Below are positions 7,916 to 17,467 of a DNA stretch of 64,000 bases, one piece after another. A program made the position numbers and the translations under genes. Source of the stretch: Stagnihabitans sp043721775 (GTDB lineage Bacteria > Pseudomonadota > Alphaproteobacteria > Rhodobacterales > Rhodobacteraceae); contig JAYSQA010000374.1 of assembly GCA_043721775.1 (NCBI GenBank), forward strand, positions 11,228 to 75,227, in the 5' to 3' direction. Under the pieces are notes generated by a model that saw only the letters and a list, made by a program, of their open reading frames with translations, was not told where the DNA came from and searched no databases. How positions within the stretch are numbered: position 1 is the first letter of the stretch; each line of letters begins with the position of its first letter.

Positions 7916-9130
7916 TTACTTCACGTCCGCCAGATCGACGCCAGCTTGCTTGACCAGATCGTCAACCGATCCGCCCTCGCCCAGCATGACGCCCTGGATC
8001 ATGCTGGTGAACACGCCTTGCAGCGATTTGAAGTCGGTGACCATCGGCTCGGGTCCGCCGGCCGAGATGCCGTCGACGAAGATTTTCCAGAACGGATCAT
8101 CCATGTAGAACGGCTTCGCCACGCCAAGCTTTTCATATTGGAAGATCGGGGTCAGGCCCCACGACTGGTCAAGGTCATACTGCGCATCGCCCGAGGTCAT
8201 CGCAGTGGCCAGCTTCTGGGCGGCGGCTTGCACCGCCGGGTCTTTCTGCTTGAAGACAGCAATCGAGTCAGTGATCAGGATGGTGCCCGAAGCGCCCGAC
8301 GGACCATGCGGAACCGGCACGACAAGCATGTTCGGAACCTTGTCTTTCGACTGACCCTTGGCCCACGGACCGGAAACATACATGCCCAGCTTCTGGTCGT
8401 TGAACAGATCCTTCATCTGATCACGTTCCCAAGCGGTCGGGCCTTCTTCAGCGTAGGGCAGGATATCTTTGTACATTTGCAGGGTTTCGCGGGTCTGCGG
8501 GCTGTCCAGCAACGCTTCGCCGGTGTCGGCATTCAGCACGGCGCCGCCATTGGAGTACAGGAAGTCGAGGAACATGTGCATGGTGTTGTCAAAGTCTTTG
8601 CCCGCGATGCCGATGCCCGCGACGCCGTCTTTTTCCTTGATCGCCTTGGCCATGGCAATCATGTCAGCCCAAGTCTCGGGCGCTTTGCATTCCAGACCGG
8701 CGGCCTTGACGAGGTCGCAGTTGATATACAGCGCCTTGGTCGAGAAGGCGTGCGGATAGCCCCAGTATTTGCCACCCGAAGACACGGTTTTCAGAACGCC
8801 CGGCTGGTACTTGTCGACCATATCGGGGGCGATTTCAGCCGGAACGATCAGGTCTTCCTTGGACAGCTTCAAGAGGGTGCGTGAGCCGATATAAGCCAGC
8901 CCAACCGGGTTGCCAGCCGAGGCCAGCGTCATGGCCTTATCCTGGCAAGTGCCCCACGGAACTTGCTCGACGTTGACCTTGATGTCGGGATTGTCAGCCT
9001 GGAACTTGTCGGTGACGACCTTGTCTGCCGGACGCGGATCGCCGCACAGGATCACGGACAGGTCCGTCGCATTGGCCGCCGTGCCGCCCATCAGGGCCGC
9101 AACGAGCAGCAGAGTTTTCGTGTATTTCAT
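7916..9130 (-). CDS. ABC transporter sugar-binding protein (family 1)
   Basis: 404 residues with a clear Sec signal peptide (Lys-Tyr-Thr-Lys, hydrophobic LLLVAALMGGTA, cleavage after ANA near residue 22). The mature protein has the features of family-1 extracellular solute-binding proteins, including the early FQADNPDIKVNVEQV segment and the GPWAKG motif. It would capture the sugar in the periplasm and deliver it to the two permeases. Gene context points to GlcNAc or chito-oligosaccharides as ligand, a contextual inference. It lies 49 bases after the second permease gene. Confidence 0.92.
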   Translation of the reverse strand: MKYTKTLLLVAALMGGTAANATDLSVILCGDPRPADKVVTDKFQADNPDIKVNVEQVPWGTCQDKAMTLASAGNPVGLAYIGSRTLLKLSKEDLIVPAEIAPDMVDKYQPGVLKTVSSGGKYWGYPHAFSTKALYINCDLVKAAGLECKAPETWADMIAMAKAIKEKDGVAGIGIAGKDFDNTMHMFLDFLYSNGGAVLNADTGEALLDSPQTRETLQMYKDILPYAEEGPTAWERDQMKDLFNDQKLGMYVSGPWAKGQSKDKVPNMLVVPVPHGPSGASGTILITDSIAVFKQKDPAVQAAAQKLATAMTSGDAQYDLDQSWGLTPIFQYEKLGVAKPFYMDDPFWKIFVDGISAGGPEPMVTDFKSLQGVFTSMIQGVMLGEGGSVDDLVKQAGVDLADVK

Positions 9131-9179
9131 TATGAACTCCCTTTGTTGGTAGGCTTTGGAATTGGTCAGTTTCTTGTGG

Positions 9180-10025
9180 TCACTCTTTCACCGCGCCGGC
9201 GGTCAGACCGGCGACGAGGTATTTTTGCAGGAACAGGAAGACGATGATGACAGGCAAGATGCCGGTCAGCGCAGCGGCCATCATCTGGTTCCATTCCACC
9301 GACTGATAGCCGATGAATTCAAACAGCCCTGCCGCAAGGGGCTGGTATTCGCGCACCTGATTAAAGGTGATGGCGAAAAGGTATTGCTGGGCATAAGCGC
9401 CGATGAAAACCGAAACGCCGACGACAATCAGCCCGGGCACGGCGAGAGGAAGAACGATCCGGCGCAGGGTATAAAGGCGTGAGGCACCGTCGACATAGGC
9501 AGCTTCTTCCAGTTCTTTCGGGATCTTTTCCAGATAGCCGCGCAGCAACCAGATGCCGGTGGGGATCAGGAAGGCGACGCCGGGGATGATCATCGACCAA
9601 TAAGTGTTCAGCAAGCCCAAGGTCCGCATGACGCGGTAGAGGGGGATCAGCAAGACAGCGCCGGTGAACATGTTGATGGCAAGGAACGCGCCCAGCGAGA
9701 TGGACTTGAAGGGAAAGTCCAGCCTTGCATAGGCATAAGCGGCGGGGATCACGAAGATCATCGTCAGAGCGGTGACCATGCTGGCCACGTAGATCGAGTT
9801 AAGGATGTAGCGGCCCAGAAGCGGCACCTTGATCCACATGTCGTGGTAGGCCTGGAAGGAAAACTCATTCGTCCAGAACTCATATGGGGAATGGAACAGG
9901 TGGCTCATCGGGGAAAGGCTGGTGCGGAACATCTCGATGAAGGGCAGAAGGATGAAGGTCAGGAACACCAGAATGGCGGCATAGATGCCGATTTTGTGCA
10001 GCAGGGAGTAGCGGTCCATCAGCAT
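9180..10025 (-). CDS. Sugar ABC transporter permease, MalG type
   Basis: 281 residues with about six predicted membrane helices and the ATPase-coupling EAA loop (EEAAYVDGASRLYTLRRIVLP). The first membrane segment (IGIYAAILVFLTFILLPF) follows a short cytoplasmic N-terminus, typical of the MalG/ThuG side of carbohydrate importers. The ATG at 10025 lies one base after the upstream permease stop; a second ATG two codons later is equally possible. Confidence 0.92.
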   Translation of the reverse strand: MLMDRYSLLHKIGIYAAILVFLTFILLPFIEMFRTSLSPMSHLFHSPYEFWTNEFSFQAYHDMWIKVPLLGRYILNSIYVASMVTALTMIFVIPAAYAYARLDFPFKSISLGAFLAINMFTGAVLLIPLYRVMRTLGLLNTYWSMIIPGVAFLIPTGIWLLRGYLEKIPKELEEAAYVDGASRLYTLRRIVLPLAVPGLIVVGVSVFIGAYAQQYLFAITFNQVREYQPLAAGLFEFIGYQSVEWNQMMAAALTGILPVIIVFLFLQKYLVAGLTAGAVKE

Positions 10026-10026
10026 G

Positions 10027-10944
10027 TCATTTCACCCCATAGAACTTGTTCACGCGGTTGAGCATCGTGAGGTAGAGCAGTGAGAACAGACCCAACAGGA
10101 TCACGATAGCCACGGCACGGGCGGAGCCTTCACCGAATTTGAAGTTGCCGATGGCGGTTTTGTAGGTGTCGATGATCATCGTGGTGGTGCCACCGCGCGG
10201 CCCCCCTTGGGTCAAAATCCAGATGATGTCGAAGGAGTTGAAGGTCCAGATGGCGGACAAGAGGGCCATTGAAACGATCACTGGCATGATCTGCGGAATG
10301 GTAATGCGGCGAAAGCGATACCAGCGGCTGGCACCGTCTACCCAAGCGGCCTCGTACAGGTCCCGCGACACACCTTGCATGGCGGCGAGGAAGAAAAGCG
10401 AGACCATGGGTGTGCCGACCCAGACATCGGTGATGATGCAGGAGTAGAAGGCCGAGTTCTTGTAGGCGAGGAACTCGAACGGGCCATTCAGGATGCCAAA
10501 GCGCTGCGCCATCCCGGAAACGATACCGAATTGGCCGTTATAGACCCACAACCAGCCGATGCAGCCGATGGCGATCGGGATGACCCACGGCGGCATGATC
10601 AGCATCCGGAACAGACCGCGACCGGGGACGGCGGCGCTCAGCAGGGTCGCACCGATGAGGCCGACGATCAGCTTCAGGGAAACGGACAGAACCATCCAGT
10701 AGAAGGTCAGCCCGATGATGGTGAAGAACTTCGTGCTGCCCAGCAGCTTTTGGTAGTTGGAAAGCCCCACCCAGCTTTCGCTGTTCATGCTTGCATCGGT
10801 GAAGGACAGGCGGATCGTCTCTAACAACGGCCAGGCGACGATGACGCCGATGAAGGCGACGGCGGGAAAGATCAGCGCCCAGGCGAACCACGCCTCTGAC
10901 AGCCCTCGGCGGCGTGCTTTGGTGGGCAGCGAAGATGATGTCAT
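10027..10944 (-). CDS. Sugar ABC transporter permease, MalF type
   Basis: 305 residues, about six membrane helices, and the coupling loop YEAAWVDGASRWYRFRRI near residues 195-215. It pairs with the MalG-type permease that follows one base later to form the membrane channel of the sugar importer. It is the first gene of the long minus-strand operon, so its promoter should lie in the 213-base gap separating it from the divergent GntR regulator. Confidence 0.92.
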   Translation of the reverse strand: MTSSSLPTKARRRGLSEAWFAWALIFPAVAFIGVIVAWPLLETIRLSFTDASMNSESWVGLSNYQKLLGSTKFFTIIGLTFYWMVLSVSLKLIVGLIGATLLSAAVPGRGLFRMLIMPPWVIPIAIGCIGWLWVYNGQFGIVSGMAQRFGILNGPFEFLAYKNSAFYSCIITDVWVGTPMVSLFFLAAMQGVSRDLYEAAWVDGASRWYRFRRITIPQIMPVIVSMALLSAIWTFNSFDIIWILTQGGPRGGTTTMIIDTYKTAIGNFKFGEGSARAVAIVILLGLFSLLYLTMLNRVNKFYGVK

Positions 10945-11157
10945 CCGGTTCCCCGTTCCCGTTCGGTGCTTCAGCGCCGAATCTCTTGTTGGGGGAATGT
11001 TACCAAAGCTGCAACATTTTGCTACCTATATACTACCAATTATGCAGAAATTCTGCTTACCCTTGATTTTTGGCTTGTTTTTTACCCGAATCGAGCGCCA
11101 AATGACTGTTATGGTCTGGTTTGACCGCAGAAATGTAATACCAATAACAGTGCCGCC
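10945..11157. promoter_or_regulatory. Divergent control region of the amino-sugar locus
   Basis: This 213-base gap separates the transport operon (minus) from the GntR regulator (plus) and is much more AT-rich than the neighbouring genes. An inverted repeat GGTC-N6-GACC lies at 11113-11126, 32 bases before the regulator start, and is a candidate operator for the GntR protein; its half-sites resemble the GGTC/GACC halves of known NagR/DasR operators but with a wider spacer. A direct repeat CTACC-N7-CTACC-like stretch sits near 11021-11038. No gene is visible here. Promoter positions were not resolved. Confidence 0.5.
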
Positions 11158-11907
11158 ATGACAGAGATGCCCGACCTCTTCGCGCCCCAAAGTTGGTATC
11201 GGCCTGACAAGGGGCCGCGCTATGCTCAACTTTACCGGCATATCGCCGCACTGATCCGCTCTGGCGCGCTGGAGGCGGAGGCGCAGTTGCCGCCGGAACG
11301 TGACCTTGCCGAGATTGCCGATGTCAGTCGGGTGACGGTGCGCAAAGCGGTGGCGCAACTGGTCGAGGAAGGCGTTTTGGAACAGCGGCGCGGCGCGGGC
11401 ACGTTTGTGTTGCCGGTGCCGCAAAGGCTGGAACAGTCTCTGTCCAACCTGATTTCATTTACGGAACATATGAGCCAACGGGGAAAAACCTCGTCTTCGC
11501 AGGTGCTGCAACGCGGGCTTTTTCCGCCCCGGCCCGAGGAGCAGATGGCTTTGGGCATGTTGTCCGGCCAACGCGTCGCCCGGATCGAACGGCTGCGGTC
11601 GGCGGATGGGCAGGCGATGGCGCTGGAGTGGTCCTCGCTGCCCGAGGATATTCTGCCGGACCCGTTTCTTGTGGAAACCTCGCTGTATTCCGTGCTGCGC
11701 GATCTGGGTTGCGCGCCGGTGCGGGCGGTGCAGCGGGTGACAGCGGTGAATTTGGAGGAAAGCGAGGCGCATTTGCTGAACCTTTCCCCCGGCGCTGCGG
11801 TGCTGCGGATTGACCGGACGGGATACCTTGCCTCTGGCCGCCCGATCGAGTTCACGCGGGGCCTGTATCGGTCAGACATCTACGATTTCATCGCCGAATC
11901 GCGTTAG
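11158..11907 (+). CDS. GntR/HutC-family regulator of the amino-sugar locus
   Basis: 249 residues: an N-terminal winged helix-turn-helix (about 20-83, including LPPERDLAEIADVSRVTVRK and RRGAGTFV) followed by a UTRA ligand-binding domain (about 95-245). This is the NagR/DasR/YvoA architecture, whose members sense GlcNAc-6-phosphate or glucosamine-6-phosphate and release DNA. It is transcribed divergently from the transport and catabolic operon and together with the downstream hexosaminidase gene, so it most likely represses both. The effector is inferred from family and context. Confidence 0.9.
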   Translation: MTEMPDLFAPQSWYRPDKGPRYAQLYRHIAALIRSGALEAEAQLPPERDLAEIADVSRVTVRKAVAQLVEEGVLEQRRGAGTFVLPVPQRLEQSLSNLISFTEHMSQRGKTSSSQVLQRGLFPPRPEEQMALGMLSGQRVARIERLRSADGQAMALEWSSLPEDILPDPFLVETSLYSVLRDLGCAPVRAVQRVTAVNLEESEAHLLNLSPGAAVLRIDRTGYLASGRPIEFTRGLYRSDIYDFIAESR

Positions 11908-11914
11908 GAAAATC

Positions 11915-13747
11915 ATGGAACTTGGCTTTGACGCCCGGATTGTAGGCACGGAAATTCACTGCGATATCGTCTCTGATACGGCGCTTAAGGGGGCGGTGTT
12001 CTGTTGCTCGATCATGACACCGGCACGGGTTGTTTCGGGAGGTACGCTGGTGCGGCAGGTGGCGGGATATACCGAGGTGGCGTTGCCAGATTTGGCGCCT
12101 GACGTGCAGCATCGGGTGGTTCTGGTGCATGACGGCAAGGGCTTTTCACCCAAGAACCGCGCCTGGCTGCCGCTGGGTCCCTATCTGCGCACGACTTATG
12201 GGCCGATGCCGCTGCCTGCGACCGAGTTGGGGGTGCGCTACGATACCCCTCCGCCGCGTATGGCTCCGCAGTTTGCCGGCCTGAAACTGGTGCCGCAGCC
12301 GACGAAATGGCTGCCCTCTGTTGGCACGCTGCGGACGCTGGCGTTTGCATCGGTCGATCCGCAGTTCGCTTTAGCCGACGCTCTTGCACAGCGGCGCGGG
12401 TTGGCGCCGTTGTTGGCGGACGATGGCATTCCCGTGACGATAGAACGCGATGAAAGCCTTGGCGAGGATCACCTGCTGGAGATTGCTTCGGATGGCATCC
12501 TGATCCGCGCTGGCAGCGTTTCCAGCCTGTTTGGTGCCGCAATTACCCTTTTAACCCTGCGGGAAACGCACAGTAGCGCGCTACCCTTGGGCCGGATCGA
12601 GGATGGGCCGCGCTTTGAATGGCGGGGGCAGCATCTGGACTGCTCACGCCATTTCTATCAGGTGGCGTCGATCCTGAAGTTGCTGGACCTGATGGCGTTT
12701 TTGAAGCTGAACCGGTTCCACTGGCATTTTTCCGATGATGAATCGTTCCGGGTTCAGGTCGATTGCGCGCCGGAGATTTGGCAAAAGACGGAATTCCGCG
12801 GTGAAGGGCAGCTTATTCCGGGGGTTTGGGGCGGTGGCATCCGGTCGGGGGGCAGCTATTCGAAGAAGGATGTGGCGCAGGTGCTGGCCCATGCTGCGGG
12901 CCTGCATATAAAGATATTGCCCGAGATCGAAGTGCCCGCACATTCCCATGCATTGAACGCTTCGCACCCCGGGATGCGCGATTATCGCGATAATGGTGCC
13001 GAAATGTCCGTGCATGGGTTCCTTGAGAACACGCTGAACCCGGCGATGCAGGCGACCTGGGATCTGGTGGAGCCTTTGTCGCTGGAGGTGGCAGGACTGT
13101 TCCCGCTGGGCATTCTGCATCTGGGCTGCGATGAATTGCCCCACGGGGCCTGGGACGGCTCTCCCGCGATCAGCAAGATGAAGGCAGATTTGGGGCTGCA
13201 AAATCAAGACGATGTGCAGGGCTGGGCGATGTCGAAACTGGCGGGATTTCTGGCCTTGCACGGCGTCCGCGCGGCGGCGTGGGAAGAGGCGGCGAAGGGG
13301 GCCAATGGCGGGATTGGTCACGATTCCCTGCTGTTTTCCTGGACCGGACAAGGGCCGGGAATCGCCGCAGCTCGTGCGGGACATCAAGTGGTGATGTGTC
13401 CGGCGCAGAACATCTATTTCGACATGGCCCATACGTCAGACCCGGAAGACTGGGGTGCCGCCTGGGCTGCCTATGTGGCGCTGGAGGATGTGGTGAACTG
13501 GAAGCCGGTGCCGGAAGGGGCCGAGGATATTGCAGGCAATGTACTGGGCGTCGAGGGGTGCTTCTGGTCCGAATTCACCACCCATGACGCCGAAATGGAG
13601 CCTATGCTGGCCCCGCGCATCCTTGGGCTGGCCAACAAGGCGTGGGACAAGACGGACCGGGTGGATGGGCCAGCCTTGCGATCCTTGGCCCAGGCCTATG
13701 GGCCATTGTTCGACCGGATCAGCTGGCAGCGGCACAAAGGGGCTTAG
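11915..13747 (+). CDS. Beta-N-acetylhexosaminidase, GH20
   Basis: 610 residues from the ATG at 11915, seven bases after the regulator stop. No signal peptide is seen, so it should act in the cytoplasm on imported chito-oligosaccharides or GlcNAc glycosides. GH20 hallmarks are the catalytic-domain opening (GQHLDCSRHFY, then LNRFHWHFSDDE), PEIEVPAHSHA, and the catalytic Asp-Glu pair in LHLGCDELPHG near residue 405. The N-terminal 230 residues form a domain of the carbohydrate-binding/GH20b type. GlcNAc released here would feed the kinase and NagA. Confidence 0.9.
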   Translation: MELGFDARIVGTEIHCDIVSDTALKGAVFCCSIMTPARVVSGGTLVRQVAGYTEVALPDLAPDVQHRVVLVHDGKGFSPKNRAWLPLGPYLRTTYGPMPLPATELGVRYDTPPPRMAPQFAGLKLVPQPTKWLPSVGTLRTLAFASVDPQFALADALAQRRGLAPLLADDGIPVTIERDESLGEDHLLEIASDGILIRAGSVSSLFGAAITLLTLRETHSSALPLGRIEDGPRFEWRGQHLDCSRHFYQVASILKLLDLMAFLKLNRFHWHFSDDESFRVQVDCAPEIWQKTEFRGEGQLIPGVWGGGIRSGGSYSKKDVAQVLAHAAGLHIKILPEIEVPAHSHALNASHPGMRDYRDNGAEMSVHGFLENTLNPAMQATWDLVEPLSLEVAGLFPLGILHLGCDELPHGAWDGSPAISKMKADLGLQNQDDVQGWAMSKLAGFLALHGVRAAAWEEAAKGANGGIGHDSLLFSWTGQGPGIAAARAGHQVVMCPAQNIYFDMAHTSDPEDWGAAWAAYVALEDVVNWKPVPEGAEDIAGNVLGVEGCFWSEFTTHDAEMEPMLAPRILGLANKAWDKTDRVDGPALRSLAQAYGPLFDRISWQRHKGA

Positions 13748-13785
13748 CTTGATGGATGGGTAAATCAGGCTCTGTACCGGCGGTT

Positions 13786-15456
13786 TTAGGCATCGGCGGA
13801 ATAGCGACCAAGGCGCAGGTCTTCCTCGATCAGGGCCTGGTCGCGCAGTTCTGGCGGGCCGTAGCCACCGCCCCCCGGGGTACGCACGCGGACGCGGTCT
13901 CCGGGGGCAAGGGCGATGTCTTGCGCTTTGGAGAGATGCTCGGGGATGGTCGTAACACCGTTGCGGGTCACTTCCACCCGATTCACTGCGCCATCCTGCC
14001 CACCCAAAGCGCCTTGCGGACCAGTGCGGCCATGGTCCATCACGAAACTGGCGCGGGCGTTGCCTCGAAGAAGTTCGATTTCATAGTCCAGTCCGAAGCC
14101 GCCGCGATGCTGGCCCGCTCCGCCAGAGCCATCATGCAGGGCGTAGCGGTGATAAAGGACGGGGAAGTTCTGCTCCATGATCTCGACCGGAGGCGCCTTG
14201 GAAATACCGATGGTAGAGCAGCCATTCGAAAGCCCGTCATGGTCAGCATTGCCACCATAACCGCCGCCAGAGATTTGGTACATCACGTAGTCGCGGCCCG
14301 TCATCGGGTCATGACCGCCCAACCCGAAATTGCCGCTGGTTCCGGCGGGTGAGGCGGTCACACGGTCGGGTAAAACAGGCACTAAAGCCGCAAAAACCGC
14401 CTCGGCAATGCGTTGGCTGACTTCAGCCGCGCAGCCCGAGACGGGGCGCGGATAGGCAGCGTCGAGGAAGGTTCCTGCGATATTTTCAACGATCAGCGGC
14501 TCGAACGCGCCGGCCGAGAGGGGCACTTCGGGGAAGATGTGGCGGATGGCAAGATAGACGGAAGACAGGGTCGTGGCGCGGACCGAGTTCATCGGGCCCA
14601 TGCAAGGGGGCGAGGAGCCTGCGAAGTCAAAATGCAGGTCGGAGCCTTTGCGTTCGACCGACAGGGCGATTGTCAGTGGCTCGTTCACAACGCCGTCACT
14701 GTCGATGAACGCGCGGGATTGATGGCGGCCTTCGGGGATCAGGGCAATCAGATTGCGCATCTGCCTTGCCGCGCGCAGACGGATTTCGGCGATGGCATCG
14801 GCCACAGTTGCATCTGTGTAGCGGTCAAGCAGCATCGAAAGACGTTCGGCACCGATCAGAAGGGCCGAGGCCTGCGCCTTGACGTCGCCGATCCGCTGGT
14901 CGGACACCCGGATGTTGGAGCGGATGATATCCCAGATCTCGCGGTCCATCTGCCCGCGTTTGAACAGTTTCACCGGAGGCAGGCGCAGGCCCTCTTGTTC
15001 CGCACTGATGGCCGAAGCGGAGAATCCGCCGGGAACAGCGCCGCCGGTATCAGGCCAATGGCCGGTGTTGGACAGCCAGAAAGCGAGCCTGTTGTAGCGG
15101 AAATAGGGCAGAACGAAGCGCACATCCATCAGGTGGGTGCCGCCAAGGTAGGGATCGTTGACGATGTAGATATCGCCGGGTTCGGGTGCGGCGGTGATAC
15201 CAGCGGCGATGCGCGCGATGAGGGTCTGAGTGGAAAATTGCATGACGCCCACAAAAACCGGCAGCCCCTGCGCGCCTTGAGCGATCAGCGCGCCATCCCC
15301 GGCGGCATAAATGCCATCAGAGCGGTCGTTCGCCTCGGCGATCACCGGCGAAAAGGCGGCGCGGGAGAAGGTCAGGTCCATCTCGTCGCAGATTTGCTGA
15401 AGGCTGGCCTGGATGACGGCGAGGGTGACGGGGTCGACCTTAGCGGATTGGGGCAT
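13786..15456 (-). CDS. hyuB: Hydantoinase B / oxoprolinase family subunit
   Basis: 556 residues, normal for HyuB. Family stretches include the N-terminal MDLTFSRAAFSPVI, YIVNDPYLGGTHLMDV, and the C-terminal glycine-rich RVRTPGGGGYG. With HyuA it forms ATP-dependent ring-opening enzymes (N-methylhydantoinase, 5-oxoprolinase, acetophenone carboxylase relatives). It is the last gene of a seven-gene operon and overlaps the end of hyuA by 17 bases. In this operon it may hydrolyse a cyclic amide made by the upstream hydroxylase and reductase; that substrate is inference. Confidence 0.9.
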   Translation of the reverse strand: MPQSAKVDPVTLAVIQASLQQICDEMDLTFSRAAFSPVIAEANDRSDGIYAAGDGALIAQGAQGLPVFVGVMQFSTQTLIARIAAGITAAPEPGDIYIVNDPYLGGTHLMDVRFVLPYFRYNRLAFWLSNTGHWPDTGGAVPGGFSASAISAEQEGLRLPPVKLFKRGQMDREIWDIIRSNIRVSDQRIGDVKAQASALLIGAERLSMLLDRYTDATVADAIAEIRLRAARQMRNLIALIPEGRHQSRAFIDSDGVVNEPLTIALSVERKGSDLHFDFAGSSPPCMGPMNSVRATTLSSVYLAIRHIFPEVPLSAGAFEPLIVENIAGTFLDAAYPRPVSGCAAEVSQRIAEAVFAALVPVLPDRVTASPAGTSGNFGLGGHDPMTGRDYVMYQISGGGYGGNADHDGLSNGCSTIGISKAPPVEIMEQNFPVLYHRYALHDGSGGAGQHRGGFGLDYEIELLRGNARASFVMDHGRTGPQGALGGQDGAVNRVEVTRNGVTTIPEHLSKAQDIALAPGDRVRVRTPGGGGYGPPELRDQALIEEDLRLGRYSADA

Positions 15457-17467
15457 GGGGTACCTCGATGATCAAGTTGCCATCCAGGTCTGTGGACACA
15501 TTGCAGCCCGGTTCGATGAGGATGGTGGTGTCCATCTGCTCGATGATGGCGGGGCCGGTCAGCGTGGCAGGAAGTGGCATGTGGTCGCGCCAGTAGACCG
15601 GCGTTTGCACCCAGCCGTTGAACCAGACCGGGCGGCAATCACACGAAGAAAGCGTCTCTGCACGGCCGGAAGTTGGGATCAGCTGCCCAAGGTCAGGCTC
15701 TGGCCTGCGACCGACGACCGAGACGGACAGGTTCACCAGATTGGCCCGGATGGCGGGAAGATCAACACGGAAACGGGCGAAATAGGCAGCCTCGAACAGG
15801 GTTTGCAGGTCTTGCTGCGAAGGCGTTGCATGGGGAAGGCGGATGCGCAGCAGGTGGGTTTGCCCGATAAACTGCATGTCGGCGGAATATTCAGCTTCAA
15901 TCATCTGGACCTGTACCGGTTCGAAGGCGATCAAAGCACGACCCTCGGCCTCTTGTGCGGCAAGGATGGCGTGGACAAAAGGCATGTCGGCCAAGTCAAG
16001 CGGCTGGTTGATCGTGCGCACGAAGTCATGGCGCAGGTCGGCCACGACGCAGCCCAACGCGTTGGTCAGGCCGGGGCGGGCAGGCACCAGAACGCGGGGC
16101 ACGGCGAGTTCCTGTGCCAGCGCCACCGCATGCAGGGGGCCAGCGCCGCCGAAGGCAAACAGCGCGAAGTCACGGGGATCGGCACCCAATGACAGCGACA
16201 CCATGCGGATCGCTCCGGCCATGTGTGTGTTGGCGATGCGCACCACCGCTTCAGCCGCGTGTTCGACGGACAGGCCAAGGGGCGTGGCGATCTGGTCTTG
16301 CATCGCCTGCCGCGCAGCTTCAGCCGCCACGCCGAAGCGGGTGGCGGGCAGGCGCCCGAGGATCAGGTTGGCGTCGGAAATCGTCACCAAACGGCCTCCG
16401 CGGCCATAGCAGACCGGGCCGGGATCAGAGCCGGCGCTTTCCGGACCGACCCTGATCATGCCGCCAGCGTCAATCCGGGCGACTGAACCGCCGCCAGCGC
16501 CAACAGTCCGCACATCGACCATCGGCACGTGGATCGGCATGGCATATTCCACCTCGATCTCGTTCGAGACCGGGGCGCGGCCATTGCGGATCATCGCGAC
16601 ATCGGTTGAAGTGCCGCCCATGTCATAGGTCAGAAGGTTGGGCATTCCAGCCCGCCGTCCGGTGGCCAAAGCTGCCATCACGCCAGAGGCAGGGCCGGAC
16701 ATCACGGTCTTGACCGCTTCTTTCGAGACTTTTTCGGCGGCTACCATGCCGCCATTGCCATTCATTACCAGAAGGTTGCCGCAATAACCCTGTGCACGCA
16801 GGTCCTTGGCCAATCGGCGGATATAACGATCCAGCAGGGGTTGCACGGCGGCGTTGACGGCGGCGGTAACGCCCCGTTCAAACTCTCGGCTTTCGGACAG
16901 AAGGGCATGGCCGAGGGTAATGTGGTCGTTAGGCCAGATCTCGCGGGCAATCTCACCGGCGCGAAGCTCGTGGGCGGGGTTGGCATAGGCGTGCAGGAAG
17001 TGGATGACAAGGCTTTCACACCCTTGGTCGCGCAAATGGGTGACGGCCTGGCGTACGGCGGCCTCATCCATATCTGTCACTATATTGCCCGAAGCATTCA
17101 TTCGCTCGGGCACTTCAAGCCGCAGGTCACGTGGGATGACGGGACGGAACTGGCCCGTCATGCCGTAGGCTTGCGGTCTGGTCCGGCGGCCCAGTTCCAG
17201 CACGTCGCGGAAACCTTGGGTGGTGATCAGGCCGGTCTTGCACAGGTTTCTTTCAAGAACCGCGTTGGTCGTGGTGGTGGTGCCGTGGACGATCAGGCCG
17301 ATGTCGGCAAGGTTCACCTCGGCCGCAGCAAAGGCCCCCAGCACGCCGCCCGCCTGATTGGGCAAAGTGGTCGGCACCTTGGCCATCTTCAGTCCGCCGG
17401 TTGCCGGATCAAGGATCACCAGATCAGTGAAAGTGCCGCCAACATCAACGCCCGCAACCAATGCCAT
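15440..17467 (-). CDS. hyuA: Hydantoinase A / oxoprolinase family subunit
   Basis: 675 residues, normal for HyuA. The N-terminal nucleotide-binding loop is DVGGTFTDLV (about 8-17); a second actin-fold phosphate loop TYDMGGTSTDVAM and GAGGGSVARID follow. This subunit binds ATP and activates the cyclic amide for hydrolysis with HyuB. The start overlaps the upstream stop as TGATG (one base), indicating translational coupling. The partner genes (molybdenum hydroxylase, 6-hydroxynicotinate-reductase-like protein) suggest the substrate is a lactam of a reduced pyridine rather than hydantoin itself. Confidence 0.9.
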   Translation of the reverse strand: MALVAGVDVGGTFTDLVILDPATGGLKMAKVPTTLPNQAGGVLGAFAAAEVNLADIGLIVHGTTTTTNAVLERNLCKTGLITTQGFRDVLELGRRTRPQAYGMTGQFRPVIPRDLRLEVPERMNASGNIVTDMDEAAVRQAVTHLRDQGCESLVIHFLHAYANPAHELRAGEIAREIWPNDHITLGHALLSESREFERGVTAAVNAAVQPLLDRYIRRLAKDLRAQGYCGNLLVMNGNGGMVAAEKVSKEAVKTVMSGPASGVMAALATGRRAGMPNLLTYDMGGTSTDVAMIRNGRAPVSNEIEVEYAMPIHVPMVDVRTVGAGGGSVARIDAGGMIRVGPESAGSDPGPVCYGRGGRLVTISDANLILGRLPATRFGVAAEAARQAMQDQIATPLGLSVEHAAEAVVRIANTHMAGAIRMVSLSLGADPRDFALFAFGGAGPLHAVALAQELAVPRVLVPARPGLTNALGCVVADLRHDFVRTINQPLDLADMPFVHAILAAQEAEGRALIAFEPVQVQMIEAEYSADMQFIGQTHLLRIRLPHATPSQQDLQTLFEAAYFARFRVDLPAIRANLVNLSVSVVGRRPEPDLGQLIPTSGRAETLSSCDCRPVWFNGWVQTPVYWRDHMPLPATLTGPAIIEQMDTTILIEPGCNVSTDLDGNLIIEVPHAPIR

